From Sanguinoderma infundibulare (lineage: Eukaryota; Basidiomycota; Agaricomycetes; Polyporales; Polyporaceae), in assembly GCA_032821775.1 (NCBI GenBank), contig JAVLRN010000011.1, positions 186,001 through 250,000 on the forward strand: a stretch of DNA of 64,000 nucleotides. The letters are read 5' to 3'. Shown here one piece after another: positions 51,367 through 63,618 of this stretch. A program made the translations under genes and the position numbers. Every line of letters starts with the position of its first letter. Positions within the stretch are counted from its first letter, which is position 1. The notes under the pieces are model-generated. The model did no database searches and was not told the DNA's origin. It was given only the letters and a program-made list of their open reading frames with translations.

Positions 51367-53104
51367 CCTCGCAGGTCTCGCCCTCAAAGCCCTCCAGGAC
51401 GGCGAGCGTAGGCGTCTGCGGCAGATTTTGGAGCAGCGGAAATTCCCGCGTACGGAGTTGGTCCCCGGACGCCAATGCGAACACGAGTTGTGCATCTCCA
51501 TCATAGATGTCACGTCCTGGTTTGCTTCCGGAGCGAATGGTCATCCTCTGCCGAATCCAGGCCCACATCCGTCTGCGCGAACCCCAAAAAACAGACCGCA
51601 ATATTAATCACTGTACGTCGCTTCTTGCGCGGATATGTGCGCCTACCCTTGCTTCGCTATCAGGCTCCCATCGCGGACCTTTGACGAACTGCTGAGCGTC
51701 ACTGACAGAGCATCGACGTTCAAAATCCAAGGTTTGTTCGGCGCTCGTCATGCGCACAAACAGCATTCCGGCGCGCCTCGGGAGCAGAAACGAGCAATTT
51801 CAAAAGGCACGCCGCAAGAACGTAATAGATCGGCCCGCGACAGAGGTGCGAGGAAGAATTTAGCCAACCCTCCGCCCGCCCACCCTAGTGCACCCTCGAG
51901 GTACCGGAGGACACAGCCGTCGGCTTCGATGTCTCTTGACGGGTCTTCTACTCGCCTCTGTCCATTGGTCCGCCCGAGTGTATGGCGGCCGCATCTTTCC
52001 TCGGAAGCTGTCGGAGGTCGAGGTTTCCGGTTTCCCGCCACTTCACTTCTGTGTTTGTTCTGTTCGTCGTGCGTCTGATCCGTCCATGGCAATACAATGC
52101 GAGCTCGCGAACCTCGCCTAGCGGGACTCAAGACGGAGACCGTGGAACCGGCTGGGCTCATGGTCGGCTTCGGTGCCTGGGTTGGCGCCGCACTATGGCC
52201 TCTCCGAGGAAAGCTGGTGTGATCACTTTCCTCTCGCCGTCTCAAGTTTCGCCGGTCGACGAACCCCAGAAAACCGCCATGACCCTTCCCTGGAACGTAC
52301 GCCGTCAGGCTTGGAACGCTAACATTTTGCTTGGTAGGTTTAGAAGGGAAGTTGGAGGTGGTACCTCATCTTCATCGTAGATCAATTCCTCGGACTCTGT
52401 CCGCTGACCACTCATGCCACCTTGTACCATCTCGTACCACCTCCACATTGTCTTCGTGTCGTACAAAGCTGCTTCTAGCGTTGATAGGATTCATTTTGGA
52501 GAATGGGGGGGCACACATTCCGGGGCCGGCTGGTATGTAAATACATCACGTTGGCGTGTTCGCCGCCCTATGTCCGCGGCGTCCGCCCAGCGCGCCGTAT
52601 ACTCGTGTTTCGTTGGCCTGATGGGAAGATTGATACGTATTGGGTGTGTGCCCCGAAACCGTCACAATTTTTTGCGAAGTCATGGGCTGCGCGTTCTCCC
52701 CGTATCCGACGCAGGACTTGCAGTAATATCGCGCAGATCTCGTCCACTGAATTTCCAAGGATGATTTGTTTCGAAGTTCCATGTCTGGGCATCGAAACCC
52801 GGGGAGTGAAATAAAGGGAAGGTGAAAGTGGAAGGTGGCAAGGAGGCGGAGGCGTCAGAAATTCAGAATGCAGGCCAGTGAAGATCATTATTGAGGCTGA
52901 ATGCCCTCTTCTCGAGGACGCTGGTATACGTGGCTGACAGCTACCCCACCACCATACTGTGTGAGGGGTCTTCATGCCAGCTCCCTGATGGAAACCTTTC
53001 GTCGTGTCACCTGGGGCGAATGACGATTAGCGAGACATGACTGCATGACCAGTATACCTGACATGACCGGGAACGCAGTCAATCGACAGTCGCATGCGCA
53101 GCAC
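51367..53104. other. 1.7-kb stretch without a recognised gene
   Basis: Hydrophobin upstream region followed by sequence with only short frames. No motif of a known protein or element was seen. Confidence 0.4.
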
Positions 53105-53270
53105 AGAATGCACTTATCCTTCCTGACACAACCGGAACGAGTCGAAACCGAAGACGGTCATTAGCATATGCTGAAGACCTCCCGTCCACTCAAATTCGCC
53201 GTTGTAGTTGATGTACTCCTCTGGTGCTTCACCCTTGTCGGTGGTGTGTTGCGGGGCGAGTCGTCGACTT
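53105..53270 (-). pseudogene. RecQ N-terminal relic
   Basis: The reverse strand matches 22680-22840 of the RecQ gene: the stretch for YINYNGEFEWTGGLQH, then the FGFDAF region and the start of the next intron (GTGCATTCTG). Substitutions and small gaps break the frame. It lies head to head with the GPN2 relic that follows, as in the intact pair. Confidence 0.75.
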
Positions 53271-53552
53271 TGATGTGCCCCATGCGCCACGGGTTGGTCA
53301 CAACGGCCTGGATATACTGCCCATGTCGCCTATGGACCCCGTTGTCGATGATGGCGGCGATGGAGAACTAGGGCGACGAGGGGTGTGGTTTGAACTGGGT
53401 TTTGAATCGAGTTGGACGGGACTCGGAAAGGACGGAGTTGGAGGGATCCGCGATCACCGGAATCCCGAGTTCGGGCGCCTGCGGACACCTTGCTCCCGCT
53501 CCTCCTCATTCCTCCCCACCTGTTCTTCCCTACCCCTCTTGCTTCAACGGCA

Positions 53553-54925
53553 ATGCAGTTTGAGAGGTCATCTTTGGCTCCCCAGGCAGCGGAAAAATTG
53601 ACACATTGGCTCCCTGATCAAGCTGGAAGACGCTATGAACGAATTTTGGATGGGTCAGAATGGCGGGCCTCCAGGCGAAAGAACTACGATTGGCTCGAAG
53701 AGCGACTTGAGGAGCTTGACGCCAGGACGACAACGTCCTCTCCGACCTCCCCGGCCAGGTGGAGCTCAGCACGAAACATGTAGACTGACGAAGAGTGATT
53801 TTTGGGTATGTTCACCGCAGATCCCATCCTTGATGACTTCCCTGCTTACCACTCGGTAGGCCAGCTAGCGGCCGTCCACCTCCACTGCCTCACAGACGCA
53901 TGCAAGTATGTCTCCGTTCTCATGCTGCACCTCGAGCTGCCCCACCTCAACGTCCTGTCGAAGATCGACCTGATTTGTACAGCGGCACGACGATCTCGGT
54001 GAGTGCACGCACCCCTCTTGAAGCGTATCTTTTCCATCTTCCATTTGCATCTGTCCCAGAACCCAATGTCCGTACTGCGCGACCACGTTATCTCCGCAGA
54101 ATTCAATCTCGCCTTCTGCACCGAAGTCCAGCACTTGTCGTACCTGGAGAACCTTCTCTCTCAGTAGTCTCCGCGGTATCCGGCGCCGAACATGGCTATA
54201 GGTTCCCCGATCGAAGATTGTGCTCTTCTGGGGTTCGAGACCCTCACCGTTGAAGTGCATTCTAGGTCCAGAATTCCAGCGGTGTCGGGTGTTTTAATTG
54301 GACCCGAGCTTCGCTTCGGGCTTCGCTTGTGGTCAGGAGGTTTAGCCCGCACTCCCTGATTCGGAAGACCGAAATGTCAGACAGTCGTTAATCTGCTAGC
54401 GAATGTTACCGAGCATCTGAGACGCGTAGAACTGAATGACGGATCAAGTATGCCTTGGTCATGCCGCTGCGTGCTTCGTATCGCCTTCCCTGCAGGTTTA
54501 CTGCGCTCAAAGCGATTTTGGTCCTTGCCATGCCATCTTTTTGTATTTGCTCCCTTTGTCGATATGTGGCTAACGCCTCTTGCGACAGGACGGATAGTCG
54601 ACGCATCATCGTCAATGCAACAGGCTCCATCCTCGTTCCACCAGCGACTGTGGGGCAGACCTCCGACACGGTCGACGCCTCGGACAAGCCGGCATCAGCG
54701 CCCGAACACATACACTCATGACATCCGTCACGGGACCGATCGGTGGCCCACACTCTGACGCGCACCGAGTGTAGGAGCGCTACGAGGGAGCAGTACGACG
54801 CTTGGGAGAAGGCGCAGTGACGGAGGAAGGGGCGGTTCGTGCCGGAAGAGGCGCCGAGGCAAGGCAGACGAGTAAGATCCGTGAACCGGCTTCGAACGTG
54901 CAGGTTGGCAGGGAGGGTCGGACAT
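53553..54925 (+). pseudogene. Full-length but decayed GPN2 relic
   Basis: It starts with an ATG in the GPN2 context and keeps a damaged SGSGK region, IKLEDAMNEFW with the GPN loop as [48 protein letters not shown] and parts of the NLDFYTEVQ exon and last exon. Frameshifts and stops occur throughout. The relic shows that the whole GPN2 gene and its shared promoter with RecQ were once copied here. Confidence 0.8.
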
Positions 54926-55204
54926 GGTGGACTCCGGTGTGTCTACAGTGTATTATATCGTGTCTCGCAGTGTTTAACGTCAGTGGCGCTACGGACGTTC
55001 GGAAGCCTTTAACTCGTACGTTCAGGTCGTCCGTCCTTTTGCAGACCATTCTCAGCCTCGATTTGTGGTGCTCGGTCGAGGTGGTTGTGTGCCCGGTAGA
55101 CCGTTGGATCTACGATGGTCACAACCATCTGTTCAGATGGGTGGACTAGCTGTTCACGCTTGCGTTCGCCCTGGTTCCCGCATTTACCTGTGTCGGGCAC
55201 GAGC

Positions 55205-55445
55205 AATGACCCGAAGAGCCCTCGGCGGAAGCCTCGTCGAGTTTATGATCATCTTTCCTTACTGTGGATCTCGCGCGAACGACCCCGTGTTCCACGCGAA
55301 ACCACGTATCTTCACCTCCATCCTCGACTATCAGTCTCACTAGGACTTCCGCAAGGTTTTCTGCATGGATGCCCCCGGGAGTCACCTTTGAGGCGCTACA
55401 GGATCATCTACCTCCCCCGGACTTCGCAGAGGGAAATCTGGTCGC
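55205..55445 (+). pseudogene. Old GST relic
   Basis: The sequence aligns with GST exon 3. CCCGAAGAGCCCTCGGCGG matches the PEEPSPEA codons, CACGTATCTTCACCTCCATC matches ARIFISI, and GAGGCGCTACAGG matches EALQ. Many indels interrupt it. It sits just before GST8 and is the most decayed family member found. Confidence 0.65.
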
Positions 55446-55558
55446 GATGCCGATTAGATCGCAGTTCGCTCATCGACCAAAGCCCAGTCCGCGTATCCTT
55501 GGTCGCCCCCTGGTCGGTCGCCTCAGCCTCGAAGTAGGGATTTCCGGTCAGTAGTCTC

Positions 55559-55574
55559 TTCTAATATCCCGACC
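55559..55574 (+). promoter_or_regulatory. Conserved upstream block and TATA of GST8
   Basis: TTCTAATATCCCGACC here and TATAAAGCG at 55623 show that the shared GST promoter survives in front of the decayed GST8, but with the spacing shortened by about 150 bp. Confidence 0.4.
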
Positions 55575-55695
55575 GGTGATTATGTTAGGTATTTTCTCCG
55601 TTATACAACACCAACACACCGATATAAAGCGTAGAAGACAAAACCATTAGACGGCACTATCATCCCTCCAGACCCTTCCTGTTTCTACGCAGACC

Positions 55696-56107
55696 ATGGT
55701 TCAGAACGAACAGATCACATTCTACACTCATGCGGTACGTTACTTACCGTGCACAATTCACGTAGACTGACGCAACCCGTGTCCATTGACAGGCCTCCCC
55801 CTACTGCCACCGAGTGCACATTGCCCTGGAGGAGGCTAAAGCGGACTACACCACCGTCGTCATCGACCTGAGGAAAAGTCAGAGTGGTACAGCTTGACAG
55901 CCAATCCCGTCACCGGCATGGTGAGCCATCATCATTCATCCTCTCCCCATCCAAGTTCACCGCTCCACCTCTCGCTGACATCCAACCAGATCCCGGCGCT
56001 GACGTACGGCGGCCCCAAGCACACGCCTGAAGAGCCATCCACGGAAGCGGCGTTACTCGTCGAGTCCACCGTCATCCTCGAGTTCCTCGCTGAGACCTTT
56101 CCGTTAT
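55696..56107 (+). pseudogene. GST8, truncated and frameshifted GST
   Basis: Exon 1 is MVQNEQITFYTHA. Exon 2 starts ASPYCHRVHIALEEAKADY but has lost one base in the codons for the LQEKPEW region, giving a stop a few codons later. Exon 3 has IPALTYGGPKHTPEEPSTE and VESTVILEFLAETFP and then ends abruptly in unrelated sequence (LFGLGN). The whole helical C-terminal domain is missing. It marks the right edge of the amplified region. Confidence 0.85.
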
Positions 56108-57064
56108 TCGGGCTTGGCAATTTACGAGGTCACCGCCTAATCATGAAGACATACGCTTTCTACGTACTTCACCTGTACGTCAACACTTTCTTTTCAGGGG
56201 TAGAGACAGTGCGAAGCGGTTTGACGATATCACGGTTCGTGTGGGACGGTGACGCATCTTTATTGCTAGCTGGACGTATCTCAAAAATCTCAACGAATCC
56301 AACCCTGAGTTTTTGGTGCGTTGTCCGCTGAATCCAATTTTCGCATTTCGTTGCGCTGTCGTAGCTCTGTCCTGATATGGAACTATAGACGCCTGTCATG
56401 GTGAACCACACAGCCTCAGCGGCCCCCTGTTACCATAATACGCCGCCCACACAACCACGTCAAGCGTATTAACCTCGTCCGATACGTGGTTAGCACTGAA
56501 CACAGATACATATGGCTCAAAAGTTGCCGGCACAAGTCCTCCCCAACATATCTCGGCGCGCTGTCGATGCGAGGCTATTGGGGCACTAACACAAGCCGAG
56601 TTTTTCATCTTCTCACTAATTGGAAACAGACAAATACAAGTACTTACTTGGATTGGTATCCCAGGATGTCGCCATCGTAACGGCATGTCAGGCAATCCGG
56701 ATCCCCACTGCAGCCTGCGGAGCGTGCGCTTTGCTCGATCGCACACTGCCACGTCGTCATTATTCTCTTGTGCGCTGTCCGTCTATCGGTAGGCGAGATC
56801 CGACGGGGAATGTGGTCACAAAAGAACATCGTGGTTTGCGGGCTGTTCCACTCACCTATTACGTGCTTGACCCTTCCGTGCTTCCCACGACAGGAGCTTC
56901 CCTGGCGTATAATTACGAGGCTGAGATACGCCGAGTCCCAATCCCCTCTCAAACCCCAGCTTCCCTGTTCTTCTGTTCCACCGCAACATGTAAGTTACCC
57001 TCACTACAATCGAGTAGCCAAGTTCACGAACATTGCCGTTTCTACAGCGCTGTATTCCATATTC
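56108..57064. other. Intergenic before the F-box gene
   Basis: About 950 bp without a recognised gene; probably holds the F-box promoter. The frame open from 56768 runs into the F-box gene but its first ~99 codons look non-coding. Confidence 0.4.
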
Positions 57065-58448
57065 ATGTCTCTAGGAGTTCGCATACTTAACGGTCAACCG
57101 GCCCTGCCCCCGGATGTCCAGTACGAAATCTTCGACTCCATACACGAGGACAGGCAACTCCTCAAGGCCTGCACGCTCGTCTGCAAGGATTGGGAACAAC
57201 GCCTGACACCCAAACTCTTCAATACATTCGTGATCCGGCCAGAACGGGGCCGTGCACTGCTCACCCCCGAATCCTTCGTTCTCGAGCTCAGTCGGGCCCC
57301 CAAACGGATCGCTGAATCGTACACTCGCCTGGATGTCGTCGGGCTTTCTCCGTTTCCCATCAACTGCTTGCTTTCGATCCTCGCTTCCCTCCCCAATATC
57401 CACACGCTGCACCTTTCCAAAACGCGCATACGCTTGGCCGATCACCGTGGCGACCCCACCCACCGCAAGCTGTCGCTGCGGAAACTTGTCGTCGCCGGAA
57501 ACAACGACAACGACCTGTTCAGGCTGTTGGGCCACTTTGACCGCGTCGACAACCTCCAGCTCGTGTCTCATAGCCTTCCTCCCTTGTTATTCGACAGCAG
57601 CAACACCGATCAGCGCCTGGCCAGCTTTCAACGGCTTATGGCCATGCATGTTCATCCATCGCTTCTGGAACGTATGATCCTTCAACCACAGTTCTCGGAG
57701 CGTCTGGTCGAGCTGTCGCTCGTGCGATGCGTGTTCAAGTGGGAGGAGCTCGCCATCCTAGCCCGAATCCTAGACGCGCCATCGGTCAAACGCACCCTCC
57801 AAACCTTCGAACTCTCTCCGCTTTTCGGACGCCGTAGGATGAGTGCCGACCAGCTCCGTGCGACCATGGAACTCTGTACGTATTCCTCAGCCCGAGTCCC
57901 GAGTCAGCGTTCGATGGCTGGTATTCTGACGAAACGGTCTGTTCAATATCGCAGTCGCGGACGCGCTCGCGTCCTGCACGTCTCTGCGGACGGTGTGCCT
58001 CTTCTTGCATTGCGCCTTTCCCGCTCGGGGCGTCTCCGACTGCGCACCCCTCTCGGACACGTTCGAATTCTACTGCATGTTGATCCAGCGCATCGCGCAG
58101 GCGAAGCTGCCGGTCGCTGTCGATCTGAAGGTAACGACCCACCCCGATACTGATCTTAACGATCTTGATACGTTCATGAAGACGCTCGATTGGGCAAGTT
58201 TGGGTCGAGCGGCGTCCGGCCTTGTGCGGGCCAGTCACGGTCGGACTCCGCCACCGTTGTCGCTCTATCTTGCACGCCTCCCTCAGGATCCGGATGCGAC
58301 ACTGGTGGATGTGCACCTGCGCATCAAGGAGTGGGATTGGAGACGCTATTTGCCCGCGCTCACCGATCTCGCAGACAGCAAGCTTTCCGCCGCGAATGAC
58401 CGACTCTGGTACGTGTTGCTGTCGACTTTTCCCCACTGCGCGAGCTGA
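57065..58448 (+). CDS. F-box-like protein
   Basis: The start MSLGVRILNGQPALPPDVQY leads into a fungal F-box-like motif, PPDVQYEIFDSIHEDRQLLK with TLVCKDWEQRLTPKLF. Such proteins link substrates to SCF ubiquitin ligases through Skp1. The rest has leucine-rich strands (SLPNIHTLHLSKTRI, DNLQLVSHSLPP, LVELSLVRCVFKWEEL) as in the large basidiomycete F-box family. One intron near 57877-57950 joins MEL to FADALASCTSLRTVC. The frame stops at 58448. A further intron near 58409 is possible but leads to an immediate stop. About 435 residues; the target is unknown. Confidence 0.75.
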
Positions 58449-58841
58449 CGAAGATGCCCACTAGAAGAGGCCGAGGGCGGCGAAGGTCGTAGACAACCGC
58501 ACCCACATCCACGTCCGCACCCATCTCGTTCCCCTATACGACGTGGAGGTTAGGTTCGAGCGGACCTCGGATGCTACCGTGCCTTGGCGTTTTATCGGTT
58601 TCCGCAATATGTCAAATACTCGTGTACTTATCCTTGTAAGTACGAGTCTCCGCTTTGCCCTGTGCCATCACAAACAGTTCGTTTCCCAACGTACTCCGCA
58701 AACGTTCGTCGTTACCCGCAGCTGAATGTTTCAGAAATCCAGACGCTATATCACGTTCGGAGACTGCTCGTGCATTCTAGACCGAAAGGGAAGGGATAAA
58801 CCAGTACTTCTCAATAGGCGTTTTGAGCAACACCGTCGGCT

Positions 58842-59755
58842 CTAACTTGTTGTCAGCCACCATTCCGACGGAACCGTGGGTGACGTCGTTGAGCGAGCAG
58901 GCTCGACCGGCCCGAGTTTGCCGCTGATCCGAGCACGCAAGCGGAAATCGAGGCTGGCCTTGCCAGCTCCTGTCGACGACCAGCTCTCAAATATCGGTTT
59001 TTGTGTATGTACCAAAGCAAAATGTAATATTATAATACTGAACCGAAATCGAACCAACAGGATCACGCTCGCGCAGCGCTGACCTGCACCGGGAACTGGA
59101 TCCAAAGCTGCTCTGGCGGAGGAGACGGTTGCTTAGGATCGCCGTCCACTGCGCATCCCACAACAGACACCTATTGGTACGGTATGGACTCGTATCAGCG
59201 GCAGCCCTGGCGTCATGATACTAGTAGAAGCCCGAACGCCGTACCGAGGCTCCGAGCGGTGCGGGGGAAGGCACGGCGAGACAACCTCCGTCCTGGTTCG
59301 AGATCGGGGTCGGATCAGTGGCGTTGACGAGCCAGCGCTGCTTGGGGTCGTCGTCTGCGCACGTATCGACCGTCGCCGCCTGGCCACTCAGGCTCGCCAA
59401 CACGCAAAGCTCGAGCAAGCCCGAAGTGCCCACGAGCCGTATCGGGCCCAGGCCGCCATAGGACACGACGAAGGTGTCGGATGCGGAAGAAGGGTCGGCG
59501 AGGATGAGCGGCGAGCCGGGTTGGGGATCCGGCTGGGTTGCCAGGACCTTGCCGGCTGTTTGCGACACGGATGGTTACAGTAATTTAGCGCGCACGCTGT
59601 AAGTACTTACGGAGCAGCTAAGTCATCGGACGAAAACGCTGCTCACCGCTGTCTGAAAACAAGTACAGATTTCCGCTCGGCGTCGTGTCGGCGATGGCAG
59701 AGGAGGCGAGGGTCAGCGCGAAGGCGGATGTAAACGCGACGAAGTGTGTTGGCAT
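58842..59755 (-). CDS. Secreted ricin-B-like lectin-domain protein
   Basis: The first exon encodes a signal peptide (MPTHFVAFTSAFALTLASSA). The second has a beta-trefoil lectin repeat: LLELCVLASLSGQAATVDTC, then DDDPKQRWLVN with the QxW motif, and GGCLAVPSPAPLGAS. The 3' structure is uncertain. After a donor at about 59246 the frame may continue through PKQPSPPPEQLWIQFP and a last exon ending EWWLTTS at 58842. If so, the second half is not a clear trefoil repeat. Binding of a sugar is expected from the family but the ligand is unknown. A TATATAAAG at 59841-59849 on the minus strand is its likely TATA box. Confidence 0.6.
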
Positions 59756-60942
59756 GCTGTGAGTTCAGAGTATGTAGATGGAGCTGCACACAAGCCGGAA
59801 ACTGTTCCTGACCCTCTTGCTGGTTGCAACTCGCGACGCCCTTTATATACACCCGCAGACGAGCGGCTTTCAATCCGCCCCTTGACCGCTAGAAGCTCGC
59901 CGAGGAATCCAGCTGTCAGCTATTCAGAGCGTTCGAGCCAAGCGGTAAGGCTACCTACGTCGCTTTCTCCGCTTCTAGCCGGGTCCTTCGCGCGGAACAC
60001 TCAAGCGTGCCTTGTGCAGCGTGAGACCGGTTCCAACTCCTGATGTGCTCACCAGCACCGTAAGTGTGCCAGCATCATGATAATCGCGCCTCACGCTGTC
60101 ATTTCTTGCCGCTGCAAACCAACGGATGACCCACTTCCCTCCTCGCACGTGTATGTATGGACGCTCAGGACGGTGGGATCAGGTCCAGCCGGGGGCATGT
60201 AGAAATACGCGGACGCGCTCGCCGTCAATGCGACCATAATCTAATGCCCCGCCACGAACAGACGTTAGTTATATGACCCATGCGCCAAAGCGTTTTACTT
60301 ACCTACAGCTCAGTGTCGTCGCTCGGCGCACAAGCTTGGAGCACGAGGAGAAGGGATGCAAAGTCGTTCCATTCATTAACTAGTACGAGATACATCTAGT
60401 ACGAGTTCGACCCAGCCGACGCGTGAACAACAAATTATGAGTGACAAAAACGAGAGTGTGGGCTGGACAAAACGCCTATCTACAAGGCGACCAAAAGAAG
60501 TGGGCGGGCGTCCAGAAGCTATGTACAGATATACAGTGCAGCGTGGTACGAATGATCAATCGCGCATTAGGCCGTGGGCTCAAGAAGGCCACGATACATA
60601 AATAGCGGGGTCCACGAAGAGAGAGGAGAGGAGAGAGGAGGGAGAAGACGAAAAAAAAAGCTACAATGGGGATAGGGGGACCGTCATGAGCGAGGTCGTG
60701 AGAAGGGCGAATGCCGAATGCTACATAATTATAAGAGAGTTCAGTGTGGCGGGCGTATGTGAGGAGAGGTTTAGGATGTGATGCGAGGAGCGAACGCGTG
60801 GACTATGGATACAGTTAACCATGACGAGCGAGCACAGAGAGAGACGAAACAAAACCCGAGACGAGAGGAAGAGGAAGAGTCACGTCATGAAAAGTCGTTA
60901 CCACCACCATAGAACAATATCACCATCGACGCCTGGACGCAT
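59756..60942. other. Intergenic, no gene recognised
   Basis: About 1.2 kb with the ricin-B-like promoter and the 3' region of the next gene. A purine-rich GAGAGGAGAG run is at 60620-60655. Nothing else was supported. Confidence 0.45.
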
Positions 60943-62787
60943 TCAATGCTGTGCCGCGGCCCCTTGGACACTTAACAGCGCCATCGGAATCGGCTTCCTC
61001 CTCAACCCCGACCCGCTCGACACCACGCTCTCCCCGCTCTCGCTCGCGCTGCTCTCGCTCACCCGGCTCGAGCGGCTGTCTCGCCTGGTCAGGTCCGAGT
61101 CGATGGAGCGCTTCGGCGAGTGCGACGCGCCCTTGACCGCGTTCTTCCGCTGCAGGTAGGCCGCCGCCGCCGAGGTCTGCGAGGAGTGGGAATGCGAGTG
61201 GGAGTGCGAGTGCGAGTGCGAGGTGGTGCCGAGCTTGCCCTTGCCCTTCTTGGACGGGGAGAGCGTGAACCGCCCGAGCCACCCGAGCGAATGCGAGTCC
61301 GCGACGGAGCCGAGCGTCGACGTCGACCAGCGCGAGCGGAGCGCCCTCTCCGGCTCCGCGCCGTCGACCAGCGAGATCGTCGAGGGCGAGCGCCGTGGCG
61401 CGGACGCGCGGAGGGGGCTGTCGGGCGAGGACGAAGAGGAAGAGGCGGCGTCGCGCACGTGCGAGAGGTCGATGTCGAAGTCGAACGAGGAGAGCGGCGA
61501 GGCGGGTGCGGAGTCGCTGCCCGTCGTCTGCGAGTACACGCTCATGCTGACGGTCGTTGCGCTCAGCGGCGTCGTCGGCCACCGGCTCTGGTTCTGTTGA
61601 GCGTGCATGAAGCCCGCAGTGGAGGGGGTCTCACCCGTCGGACTGTCGCAGTAGAAGTCGAGGATGTCGGCGGGGACGGACGAGCGGGGCGGCGGACGGG
61701 GTACCGAGGCGCTGCATGGCGTGCCGGGGGTGGAGACGATAAAGCGCGAACTGGGCGAGGGCGGGACGGAGCCTGCGTTCGAGAGCGCGAGCGGAACGGT
61801 GAGCTCCGTGCCGCGGAAGCCAGCCCCAAGCGCCGCGTTCGCGAGCTCCGCGAGAAGATCCTCCGTCGCTTGCTCGATAGCGGTCAGCGTGGGTGACCTC
61901 GGGCACGGGACAGGGGGCGGGGGCGGAGGACGGGAGGGTACCAGGTAAGAATGGCGCTTGAGAGGGAAGGTGGGATCGAGCTGGGCGCTTGGGCCGCGCG
62001 CACTGCTCTCCTGGTCCTGGATGGAGATGCGCGGGAGAGTGAGGACAGGCTTGCCGCCACGGCCGTGCTTGCGCGGGGGCGGGAAGACGGAGTCCGGACG
62101 CGCTCGGGTCTCACTAGACGAGGACGCTTCGAGCGGGAAGGCGTGGGGGAGCGGGGACGTGAGGGTGACGATTTCGGAGATGTCCTGCGTGATCCAGGCA
62201 GCCTCCTCTGAGAGGTCATCGTCGAGGAGGGAGGTGATGGACGCCTTGCGCGCGGGCTCTGCAAGGTCAGGCGTGGACTGCATGAAGAGCACGGACGCGC
62301 GTTGGGACTTGAAAGTGGGGGCGCGCATGAGGTGGGACTGTTTGGTGGGGGACTCGTCGTCGTCGGACGTCGGGGGCGTCGAACAAGGAGTTTTAGGGCT
62401 GCAGGTAGATGCGTCGCTGCTGGTTAGGGAGGGGGACGGGGACTGTTCACGTTTCCTGGATAATGACGGGATGCGCGCAACGGAGGTAGGCGGAGAGGGG
62501 AAATCGAGTGATATTCCGAGCCCAGAGAAGCGAAGATTAATATCGTCCAGGGGAGACTCCGTCCGGGGCGATGATGTTAGTAGCCGTGGCGGAGGAGTGA
62601 TTGGGCGGCGGGCAGGAGATGGGGAGCGAACCTCAGGGGCGCTTGATGAGGGAAAGAAATCATCGAAGGTGATACCCTCGATGCCGGTCAAGACGACCCT
62701 GCGGGAGTCGCGCTTGTCGTGAGTGGGCCTGGCGCCAAGGGTTGCGCTGGTCGTGGGGTATGGGTGATATGGGGAGGGGCTGGCCAT
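60943..62787 (-). CDS. Uncharacterised disordered Ser/Pro-rich protein
   Basis: A single exon of 614 codons starting MASPSPYHPYPTT. I do not recognise the family. Short conserved-looking patches are RRVVLTGIEGITFDDFFPS near residue 30, NLRFSGLGISLDFP near 86, TFKSQRASVLFMQSTPDLAE, DDDLSEEAAWITQDISEIV near 190 and PVLTLPRISIQDQ near 245, separated by low-complexity Ser/Pro. A HisSer repeat of six units lies near residue 530 (codons at about 61190-61215), followed by AAAYLQRKNAVKG. The patches resemble short linear motifs of signalling or septin/polarity regulators, which is only an impression. The ATG at 62787 is preceded by an untranslated-looking, stop-containing stretch. Confidence 0.75.
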   Translation of the reverse strand: MASPSPYHPYPTTSATLGARPTHDKRDSRRVVLTGIEGITFDDFFPSSSAPEVRSPSPARRPITPPPRLLTSSPRTESPLDDINLRFSGLGISLDFPSPPTSVARIPSLSRKREQSPSPSLTSSDASTCSPKTPCSTPPTSDDDESPTKQSHLMRAPTFKSQRASVLFMQSTPDLAEPARKASITSLLDDDLSEEAAWITQDISEIVTLTSPLPHAFPLEASSSSETRARPDSVFPPPRKHGRGGKPVLTLPRISIQDQESSARGPSAQLDPTFPLKRHSYLVPSRPPPPPPVPCPRSPTLTAIEQATEDLLAELANAALGAGFRGTELTVPLALSNAGSVPPSPSSRFIVSTPGTPCSASVPRPPPRSSVPADILDFYCDSPTGETPSTAGFMHAQQNQSRWPTTPLSATTVSMSVYSQTTGSDSAPASPLSSFDFDIDLSHVRDAASSSSSSPDSPLRASAPRRSPSTISLVDGAEPERALRSRWSTSTLGSVADSHSLGWLGRFTLSPSKKGKGKLGTTSHSHSHSHSHSHSSQTSAAAAYLQRKNAVKGASHSPKRSIDSDLTRRDSRSSRVSESSASESGESVVSSGSGLRRKPIPMALLSVQGAAAQH

Positions 62788-62999
62788 GGTAGGCAGGGAT
62801 GATAGTGATGAACATGACTGACGACTTGGGCACTCGTCTTCCTCGGCGACGTTGGGGAGGATGTGAAGAGGTTTCGCCTTGTTGTCCGATTTGTTGGATG
62901 GACGAGAGCGTCGCTTGAGGTTTGGCAGGATCCTGTTATGAGAGAAGACTGATGGCGGATGTCAGCCCCAAACCTGGTAGAGGAGTATATGGCAGATGA

Positions 63000-63618
63000 A
63001 CTCACTTGAAGCCATGGTAGGAGTCGTAAAAAGAACACTCTAAATGAGATGGTCGTCAAAGGGAGGCCGGCTCAAGGCAACGGAAGCGATGAGAAGGAGG
63101 GAATTGACGATGAGCGACGCTGGCCAGCAGGGGCTTTAGTATGTCGGACTGGATTCCCGGCCTTTTGTGCGCTGGCCCCTGCTCGCCCCCATTGTCTTGC
63201 CCCCCTCCGTCCTCGTCCACTTCGAACAATAATGCCTGACGTATTCGGAACAATAACCCGCACTAGGCGCCCGCGCCCGCCATTAGGTGAGGTAATACGC
63301 GACTAACGCAGCATATAACTCCTGCTTGTCCATGTTTGTACACCGACATGCCCATATTAGGGTCGCTTCTACCCGGATGTAGTAATTAGCGCCGCCGGTT
63401 ATCGGCGCTAAAAATGCACTATTCTGGGCGTCTGAGCGTGCCTTGTTCCCGGAACTGTATTTTCTTTGCTCCCGGCGAGTGGTCGCACCGCCTGCTGCCC
63501 ACTATCCTCGAATCTTATCTTCCTATACCCGCCGTTTCTCCCCATGGCTGCCTGGATGAGTCCATACGCCGAGCTTTCATGTCCCCGAGGCTGCGCAGGG
63601 AGTGCTCGATAACTCTTG
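63000..63618. other. Intergenic, nothing recognised
   Basis: Promoter side of the disordered protein and further sequence without a supported gene. Confidence 0.4.

Noticed and set aside
61185..61230. Tandem GAGTGC repeat as a CRISPR or satellite
   Set aside because: It encodes the His-Ser run of the minus-strand protein; there are no spacers.
61120..61896. 258-codon plus-strand frame of Arg/Gly-rich sequence
   Set aside because: Antisense of the disordered protein at 60.9-62.8 kb; composition follows from GC-rich codons.
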